DNA from: an uncultured Eubacteriales bacterium
GTDB taxonomy: Bacteria > Bacillota > Clostridia > Oscillospirales > Oscillospiraceae
Direction: 5' to 3'
Assembly: GCA_900545515.1 (NCBI GenBank)
Contig: UQZA01000002.1
Location: forward strand, 1-64,000
DNA: 64,000 nt
The position numbers and the translations under genes are program-made. Positions 58,223 through 64,000 of the stretch are shown piece by piece; position 1 is the first letter of the stretch, and every line of letters starts with the position of its first letter. The notes below the pieces were generated by a model. That model worked only from the letters and a program-made list of their open reading frames with translations. It was not told the origin of the DNA and searched no databases.

Positions 58223-58323
58223 TGTGTAAATGTCCAGGACTCTCCGTACCCTGCCAGCAAGCATATCACGTCAACAGTATGCAAACAGCATCTTAAATAT
58301 ACAACATAGAAAGAGGTGTCACC

Positions 58324-58806
58324 TTGGAATTCTTTTTCGTATTTCAGAACAGAACCTTTGATAGAGAACAGCAAGGCGGCTATCTTTGGGCCCCAGACGG
58401 ATGCCGCGCCCATTGGCAAAAGATGCGCAGCGTAACTTGTGGAGATATCATATTTCATAGTTATCAGCGTAAAATCGTTGCCATAAGCATTGCAAAAACT
58501 GATTGCTACACTGCCCGGCGACCCACAGAATTAGCCATTGAACAACTCTGGGATGATCAGGGTTTACGGGTGGACTGTGACTATTATTTGCTGCCCTCTA
58601 CCTTGGATACCCATGGCATTATGTCAGACCTGCTGAAATTACAACCTAAAAAATATGCGCCGTTTAACAAGTCTGGCAAAGGAAATAGGGGATACTTATT
58701 TGATTGCTCAGCTAGCATGGCCAGTTTCCTTCTAAATGCGCTAATCCAATCTGACAGTAACCGCGAAGTAATACAACATTTTCAGAAAATTCTCCTAAAC
58801 CTCTAA
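58324..58806 (+). CDS. EVE/PUA-like domain protein, likely nucleic-acid reader
   Basis: A 160-residue single-domain protein. FVFQNRTFDREQQGGYLWAP, MRSVTCGDIIFHSYQRKIVAISIAK and QPKKYAPFNKSGKGNRGYLF resemble the EVE-like N-terminal modules of McrB-, HNH- and other restriction-linked proteins, which bind modified bases in a PUA-type aromatic cage. The start is TTG with AGAGGTG 5 nt upstream. It is followed 45 nt later by the DUF6602-like gene, and the pair is AT-richer than its surroundings. Binding specificity is unknown. Confidence 0.7.
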   Translation: MEFFFVFQNRTFDREQQGGYLWAPDGCRAHWQKMRSVTCGDIIFHSYQRKIVAISIAKTDCYTARRPTELAIEQLWDDQGLRVDCDYYLLPSTLDTHGIMSDLLKLQPKKYAPFNKSGKGNRGYLFDCSASMASFLLNALIQSDSNREVIQHFQKILLNL

Positions 58807-58851
58807 TTGTGTCCACATCACCATCAATATCTTACAGAAAGGATGTGTAGT

Positions 58852-59775
58852 ATGTCTAAAACCAGAGGGGAGCAGGGTGTCGTCCAAAATATTATTGCAA
58901 ACTATCAGCAGACAGAGCGTTTCATCGTAGAACAGCTTTATATGGAGAACGAATTGCATGGCCCCACCACCGGATCTATGCGTGAAAACGTGTGGCGGGG
59001 ATTATTCGAAATGATTGTACCAAAAAAGTTTGTTATTGAGCATTCTGTGTTTATTATTGACTCTAACGGAAGAATTTCTCGCGAGGTGGACTTGGCTATT
59101 ATAGACGAAACGTACACGCCATACATTTTTCGCTATGGAAAGTTGAAGTTCATCCCAATCGAAGCCGTAGCCGCAGTAGTTGAGTGTAAAAGCAAGGTAC
59201 TCAGAAAGCGCGAAGAGGTACAACTGAAAATGTGGTGCGAAGGAATTAAATCCCTAAAAACGGCAAAGCAATCTATCGCAAGGCTGGCAACAGGCATTTC
59301 CACTGGCCCTGCATTGACGCAACAAGGTACACGCCCCATAAGAGTACTTTGCGCACTAAATCCCAAAATTAGCCCTGAAATACAAGATATGTTCGACTTT
59401 GTCCTTACCGCGAGCAAGCGGCCGGCACGCATTAATATCTCAGAAAATGAAGCAAACAACAGCCTTTTTTCTTGGTATAAGTCCTTGAGCTTCTATAATG
59501 AGCCAGAGGCATTGCAGGCACTTTTGGATGACGATAAGCAACAGGGGTTTCGAGACGCATCCGATATACTAAAGGGAATTTCAATACAATCCTACAAAGT
59601 GCATAATCAAGACGGGGAAAATATCTCTCTCCTCTCCTTCAACTTCCAATTCAATCAGCTCCTGATGCTCATTAACAACCCCATGCTGTTTCCCCACCAG
59701 GAGTATGTAAATATGTTTTGCCATTATGCAACTGGAGAAACAGCCAAAGCGGATTCCCCGATGAAAGGCGATTAA
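58852..59775 (+). CDS. DUF6602-like protein with PD-(D/E)xK nuclease-type residues
   Basis: A 307-residue protein. Residues 75-115 read REVDLAIIDETYTPYIF, then IPIEAVAAVVECKSKV: D80, E104 and E111-x-K113 are spaced like a PD-(D/E)xK nuclease core, as in DUF6602 proteins found in restriction and defence islands. The N-terminus (VQNIIANYQQTERFIVEQ, RENVWRGLFEMIVP) is the helical part of that family. The ATG at 58852 has AAAGGA 8 nt upstream. Family name is from memory of motifs; nuclease activity is inference. Confidence 0.7.
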   Translation: MSKTRGEQGVVQNIIANYQQTERFIVEQLYMENELHGPTTGSMRENVWRGLFEMIVPKKFVIEHSVFIIDSNGRISREVDLAIIDETYTPYIFRYGKLKFIPIEAVAAVVECKSKVLRKREEVQLKMWCEGIKSLKTAKQSIARLATGISTGPALTQQGTRPIRVLCALNPKISPEIQDMFDFVLTASKRPARINISENEANNSLFSWYKSLSFYNEPEALQALLDDDKQQGFRDASDILKGISIQSYKVHNQDGENISLLSFNFQFNQLLMLINNPMLFPHQEYVNMFCHYATGETAKADSPMKGD

Positions 59776-59814
59776 CGCTGCTCTGAAAATTTAACAAATT
59801 GGTAGCAAAAAGAG

Positions 59815-60921
59815 GTGTTTACCATAGAAACCAACAATCCAAACCGCGCCCTCATTGCCATGAGTGGCGGAGTGGATAGCTCTGTAGCGGCCTATCTCAT
59901 GAAGCGGGCGGGGTATGACTGCGTGGGGGCCACCATGCGGCTGTATGAAAATGAGGATGTAACCACACTCCGTACCGGGACCTGCTGTTCCCTGGAGGAC
60001 GTAGAGGATGCCCGGGCTGTGGCGGCCCGGTTGGGGATGCCCTACTACGTGTTCAACTTCAAAGAGGACTTCGGCCGGCAGGTCATGGATCGGTTTGTAG
60101 CGGCTTATGAGGGGGGCTGTACACCCAATCCCTGCATTGACTGCAACCGCTACCTAAAATTCGACCGGATGTACCGTCGGGCCCGGGAATTGGGCATTGG
60201 CTACGTGGTGACCGGCCACTATGCCCGGATTCAGCAGAGCGAAACTGGCCGCTGGCTCCTGCTGAAGGGGCCGGACCCCCAGAAGGACCAGAGCTATGTG
60301 CTCTACGCCATGACCCAGGAGCAGTTGGCCCACACCCAATTCCCCCTGGGGACCCTTCGCAAAGAGGAAGTCCGGGCCATTGCCGAGGCCCAGGGCTTTG
60401 TCAACGCCAAAAAGCACGATAGTCAGGATATTTGCTTTGTCCCTGACGGAGATTACGCCGCCTTCATTCGCCGCCGGACCGGCAGGACCTATCCCGAGGG
60501 CAACTTTGTGGACCCGGAGGGCCATATTCTGGGACGGCACAAAGGCATCATCCATTACACCATTGGCCAGCGCCGCGGCCTGGGCGTCTCCGGCGGACGG
60601 CCCCTGTATGTCAAGGAAATTCAGCCAGAGGACAACACCGTGGTACTGGCAGACGACTGTAGCCTGTATGAGCGCACCGCAATCGCCACAGACTTCAACT
60701 GGATTGCCCTGGAAGCCCCCGCTTCCCCCATCCGAGTCCAAGCCCGGGCCCGCTATCACCAGCCGGAGCAGGATGCCACCGCCACGGTCCTACCCGATGG
60801 ACGGGTCCAAGTCACCTTCGACCACCCCCAACGGGCCCTGACTAAGGGACAAGCTATTGTGTTATATCAGGGGGACGTGGTTGTAGGCGGCGGCACCATT
60901 GTGGAAACCTGCAAAAGTTAA
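59815..60921 (+). CDS. mnmA: tRNA-specific 2-thiouridylase MnmA
   Basis: A 368-residue enzyme that thiolates U34 of Lys/Glu/Gln tRNAs using sulfur delivered from IscS. The PP-loop ALIAMSGGVDSSVAAYLMK, catalytic cysteines in GCTPNPCIDCNRYLKF and SQDICFV, and KDQSYVLYAM are all present. The start is uncertain: GTG at 59815 sits on the AGAGGTG ribosome site, whereas the codon 6 nt after that site is ATA (59824), where ATG would be expected. The C-terminal barrel is complete. Confidence 0.93.
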   Translation: MFTIETNNPNRALIAMSGGVDSSVAAYLMKRAGYDCVGATMRLYENEDVTTLRTGTCCSLEDVEDARAVAARLGMPYYVFNFKEDFGRQVMDRFVAAYEGGCTPNPCIDCNRYLKFDRMYRRARELGIGYVVTGHYARIQQSETGRWLLLKGPDPQKDQSYVLYAMTQEQLAHTQFPLGTLRKEEVRAIAEAQGFVNAKKHDSQDICFVPDGDYAAFIRRRTGRTYPEGNFVDPEGHILGRHKGIIHYTIGQRRGLGVSGGRPLYVKEIQPEDNTVVLADDCSLYERTAIATDFNWIALEAPASPIRVQARARYHQPEQDATATVLPDGRVQVTFDHPQRALTKGQAIVLYQGDVVVGGGTIVETCKS

Positions 60922-60941
60922 AATACAACACCTATGATTGA

Positions 60942-60987
60942 AAGCACCCTGGAGTCGGCCGTGATTGCCACTCCAGGGTGCTTTTTG
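60942..60987. terminator. terminator between mnmA and purL
   Basis: AGCACCCTGGAGT pairs with ACTCCAGGGTGCT, then TTTTTG; it lies between two convergent genes. Confidence 0.9.
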
Positions 60988-60989
60988 CT

Positions 60990-63900
60990 TTATTTAAAGT
61001 ACTTCACCGCAGACTCAAAGAGCTTCATATCGAACTCACCTGGCACATTCTTATACAGGCCAAAGCCCTTCCGTTCGCTGTGGCCCATTTTGCCCAGGAT
61101 GCGGCCGTCGGGGGAGGTGATGCCTTCGATGGCGTAGATGGAGCCGTTGGGGTTGAAGTGCACATCGGTGGTGGCATTCCCCGCCAGGTCCACATATTGG
61201 GTGGCAATCTGCCCCCGCGCTGCCAATTGCTTCACCAGGGCTTCCTCTGCCAGGAAGCGGCCCTCGCCGTGGGAAATAGGCACGGTGTACACCTCGCCCA
61301 CCTGGGTACCCGAGAGCCAGGGACTCAGGTTAGAGGCCACCCGGGTACGCACCAGGCGGGACTGGTGGCGGCCAATGGTGTTGTAGGTCAGAGTGGGACA
61401 ATCGGCATCGGTGTCTAGGATCTTGCCATAGGGCAGAAGGCCCAGCTTGATGAGGGCCTGGAAGCCGTTGCAGATGCCCAACATCAGACCGTCCCGCTCC
61501 TCCAACAGCGCTGTAATCGCTTCCTTAATGGCGGCATTGCGGAAAAAGGCGGTGATGAATTTGGCAGAGCCGTCCGGCTCATCCCCGCCGGAGAAGCCGC
61601 CGGGGAGGAAGACCATTTGCGTCTGCTTCAGCTTTCCGGCAAATTCCTCCACACTTTGGGCAATGGCAGCAGCCGTCAGATTTCGGATGACAAAGATCTC
61701 CGCTTCTGCGCCTGCGTCTATCATGGCCTTGGCGGAATCATACTCACAGTTGGTACCGGGGAACACGGGAATCAGAACCTTCGGCCGGCCGGTTTTTGCC
61801 GCGGGGCAGACCCGGGTCTGGGCCTGGAAGGAGACGGTCTCTACCGGAACCTGGGCGTCCGGAATATTACAGGAATACACCGGTTCCAACTTCTCTTCGT
61901 AGGCCTTCTGCAGGGCTACTCCATTTACGGATTCTCCGTGCCAGACAAACCGGCTGTCCGGGCGGATGGTACCCAGCATCTTGCCCACCGGCTCATGCCC
62001 GTCCAGCTCCAGAACAAAGCTGCCATAGGCATAGCCAAACAAATCCTCCATGGTGACCTTCTCATCAAAGTCAAAGCCGAACCCGTTGCCAAAGGCCATT
62101 TTCATCACTGCCTCTGCCGGGCCGCCCATACCGGGGGTGTATGCGGCCACCGCCGCGCCGGTGCGCAGGAGCTTGGTCACCAGCCGGAAATGGGCCAGCA
62201 GAGACTGGGGATCGGGCAGCCCGGCCTCGTTGTACTGCGGCTGCAGCAGGCAGACGGTGTGACCCGCCGCCTTGAACTCATTGGATACAATGTGCTGCAC
62301 CTGCTCCGTGGTGACAGCAAAGGACACCAAGGTTGGCGGCACATCCAGATCTTCAAAGGTACCGGACATAGAGTCCTTCCCACCAATGGCGGCGATTTTC
62401 AAATCCTTCTGGGCCTCAAAGGCGCCCAAGAGGGCTGCCAGGGGCTGGCTCCACCGCTTGGGATCCCGGCCCACCCGCTTGAAATACTCCTGGAAGGTGA
62501 GGTATACATCTTCGTAGGCTGCGCCGGTGGCCACCAGTTTGGCGGCGGACTCCACCACCGCCAAGTACGCCCCGTGATAGGGGCTCCTCTCGGTAATAAA
62601 TGGGTTGTAGCCCCAGGACATGAGGGAACATGTATCGGTGTGTCCCTGCTCCAGGCTCACCTTGTGGACCATGGCCTGGATGGGGGTCTGCTGATGCTTG
62701 CCGCCGAAGGGCATGAGCACAGTCCCGGCTCCAATGGTGGAGTCAAACCGCTCCGACAGGCCCCGCTTGGAGCAGGTGTTCAAGTCTGTGGCAACAGCCT
62801 CCAGATTCTCCAGGAAGCCGCCAAAGACCGGCTTGGCATAGTCCCCCGGTGCATCCAGCTGAATGGTGATGTGCTTTTCTGCGCCGTTGGAGTTTAGGAA
62901 TTCCCGGCTCACATCCACAATGGTGTTCCCGTTCCAGTGCATCCGCAGCCGGGGATTCTCCGTCACCGTGGCCACCACTGTGGCCTCCAGGTTTTCCCGA
63001 GCAGCCAGTTCCAGAAAGCGGTCCACATCGGAAGCAGCTACCACCACCGCCATCCGCTCCTGGGACTCTGAAATGGCCAACTCCGTGCCGTCCAGACCGT
63101 CATATTTCTTGGGCACCCGGTTCAGGTCAATTTCCAAGCCATCGGCCAGCTCGCCAATGGCCACAGAGACGCCGCCAGCGCCGAAGTCGTTGCACCGCTT
63201 GATCATTCGGGTGGCTTCGCCGTTGCGGAACAGACGTTGAAGCTTCCGCTCCTCAGGGGCGTTGCCCTTCTGAACCTCTGCTCCGCAGGTTTCCAAGGAG
63301 TGAAGGTTGTGGCTTTTGGAGGAGCCGGTTGCACCGCCGCAGCCGTCCCGGCCTGTGCGGCCGCCCAGCAAAATCACCTGGTCGCCGGGAGCGGGACATT
63401 CCCGGCGCACATTCTTCTCCGGAACGGCAGCAATTACGGCGCCAATTTCCATCCGCTTGGCCGCATAGCCCGGGTGGTAAATTTCATCCACCAAGCCGGT
63501 AGCCAGACCGATCTGATTGCCATAGGAGGAATAACCTGCGGCCGCTGTAGTCACCAGCTTCCGCTGAGGCAGCTTGCCAGGTAGGGTCTCCGACACCGGC
63601 GTCAAGGGATCCGCCGCACCGGTGACCCGCATGGCCCCATATACATAGGCCCGGCTGGCCAAAGGATCCCGAATGGCGCCGCCAATGCAGGTGGCCGCGC
63701 CGCCGAAAGGCTCAATCTCTGTGGGGTGGTTGTGGGTTTCGTTTTTGAAGAGCAAGAGCCAGGGCTGATCCTCCCCGTCCACGGTGACAGTCATATGGAC
63801 GGTGCAGGCGTTGATCTCCTCACTCTCGTCCAGTTTATCCAAATAGCCGTTTTTGCGCAGATATTTGGCCGCCAGGGTGCCGATGTCCATGAGGTTTACA

Positions 63901-64000
63901 GGCTTTGTTCTGCCCAATTCTTTCCGGGTCTCCAAATAGTCATTGTAGGCTGCCTGCAGCAGAGGATCTGCAAATTTCACCTGGTCAATGGTGGTGAGGA
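60990..64000 (-). CDS. purL: phosphoribosylformylglycinamidine synthase, partial (5' end outside window)
   Basis: The last ~1,003 residues of a large PurL that makes FGAM from FGAR, glutamine and ATP in purine synthesis. FKNETHNHPTEIEPFGGAAT is the ATP/active-site motif; two AIRS-type repeats follow. The C-terminal glutaminase domain has its nucleophile in MLGICNGFQAL and the His in PISHGEGRF. The fused type is typically ~1,240 residues, so about 240 N-terminal residues lie beyond base 64000; the frame is open to the edge. No independent start is likely at 63980. Confidence 0.96.
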   Translation of the reverse strand, partial: LTTIDQVKFADPLLQAAYNDYLETRKELGRTKPVNLMDIGTLAAKYLRKNGYLDKLDESEEINACTVHMTVTVDGEDQPWLLLFKNETHNHPTEIEPFGGAATCIGGAIRDPLASRAYVYGAMRVTGAADPLTPVSETLPGKLPQRKLVTTAAAGYSSYGNQIGLATGLVDEIYHPGYAAKRMEIGAVIAAVPEKNVRRECPAPGDQVILLGGRTGRDGCGGATGSSKSHNLHSLETCGAEVQKGNAPEERKLQRLFRNGEATRMIKRCNDFGAGGVSVAIGELADGLEIDLNRVPKKYDGLDGTELAISESQERMAVVVAASDVDRFLELAARENLEATVVATVTENPRLRMHWNGNTIVDVSREFLNSNGAEKHITIQLDAPGDYAKPVFGGFLENLEAVATDLNTCSKRGLSERFDSTIGAGTVLMPFGGKHQQTPIQAMVHKVSLEQGHTDTCSLMSWGYNPFITERSPYHGAYLAVVESAAKLVATGAAYEDVYLTFQEYFKRVGRDPKRWSQPLAALLGAFEAQKDLKIAAIGGKDSMSGTFEDLDVPPTLVSFAVTTEQVQHIVSNEFKAAGHTVCLLQPQYNEAGLPDPQSLLAHFRLVTKLLRTGAAVAAYTPGMGGPAEAVMKMAFGNGFGFDFDEKVTMEDLFGYAYGSFVLELDGHEPVGKMLGTIRPDSRFVWHGESVNGVALQKAYEEKLEPVYSCNIPDAQVPVETVSFQAQTRVCPAAKTGRPKVLIPVFPGTNCEYDSAKAMIDAGAEAEIFVIRNLTAAAIAQSVEEFAGKLKQTQMVFLPGGFSGGDEPDGSAKFITAFFRNAAIKEAITALLEERDGLMLGICNGFQALIKLGLLPYGKILDTDADCPTLTYNTIGRHQSRLVRTRVASNLSPWLSGTQVGEVYTVPISHGEGRFLAEEALVKQLAARGQIATQYVDLAGNATTDVHFNPNGSIYAIEGITSPDGRILGKMGHSERKGFGLYKNVPGEFDMKLFESAVKYFK

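Noticed and set aside
1..64000. tRNA and rRNA genes, insertion sequences, integrases, prophage
   Set aside because: No cloverleaf or rRNA segment, transposase, recombinase or phage structural gene was recognised on either strand.

Overview
The window is a GC-rich chromosome segment from a low-GC-phylum Gram-positive, most likely a gut clostridium of the Oscillospiraceae type. This rests on clostridial gene families (a fused class of PurL, a SpoIIQ-like LytM protein, S-layer-homology surface proteins, Rrf2-controlled Fe-S/cysteine genes, an HrcA/CIRCE groESL operon), sigma-A promoters with strong AGGAGG ribosome sites, and intergenic GC-rich palindromes. The genus is inference; no rRNA or tRNA gene was found.

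Left end (1-2.1 kb): a CRISPR array of 24 intact 32-nt repeats plus one decayed terminal repeat, running off the left edge, with no cas genes in view. 2.2-3.8 kb: a three-gene operon (GNAT acetyltransferase, LOG-family protein, DUF523). 4.0-7.1 kb: rpmH-rnpA-yidD-yidC-jag on the plus strand, converging on 16.2-7.1 kb: dnaA, the oriC spacer, dnaN-yaaA-recF-gyrB-gyrA and a maltose-acetyltransferase-like gene, all on the minus strand. The dnaA-dnaN spacer holds a cluster of DnaA boxes, a run of DnaA-trio-like triplets and an AT-rich tract.

16.5-29 kb: a CapA-like protein, mscL, an ADP-ribosylglycohydrolase homologue that has lost its metal-binding aspartates, mnmG, a small winged-helix regulator, groESL, a lipid-kinase/THUMP-methyltransferase pair, membrane proteins of unknown role, rnhA and a HAD phosphatase. 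29-33 kb: queT behind a preQ1-I-like riboswitch, a secreted M23 protein, and an ECF sigma factor whose partner gene encodes an anti-sigma-like membrane stalk fused to an extracellular serpin. 33-37 kb: iscU-iscS, cysK and an Rrf2 regulator with shared operator half-sites; AraC and TraX-like genes. 38-43 kb: two SLH-domain surface proteins. 43-47 kb: parA-parB with two perfect parS sites, a membrane coiled-coil protein and serS. 47-55 kb: asd, dus, dCMP deaminase, rpsO-pnp, a repeat-rich spacer, a SpoIIQ-like gene, tatD.

55.3-59.8 kb is an accessory patch: an RlmD-type methyltransferase with a stop codon inside a conserved C-terminal extension, truncated GNAT and Fic genes, and an intact two-gene unit (EVE/PUA-like protein plus a DUF6602-like protein with nuclease-type E-x-K residues) that is a good candidate for an uncharacterised anti-phage or modification-dependent restriction system. 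mnmA and the 3' three quarters of purL close the window. The two most interesting systems are the sigma/anti-sigma-serpin pair and the EVE/DUF6602 pair.
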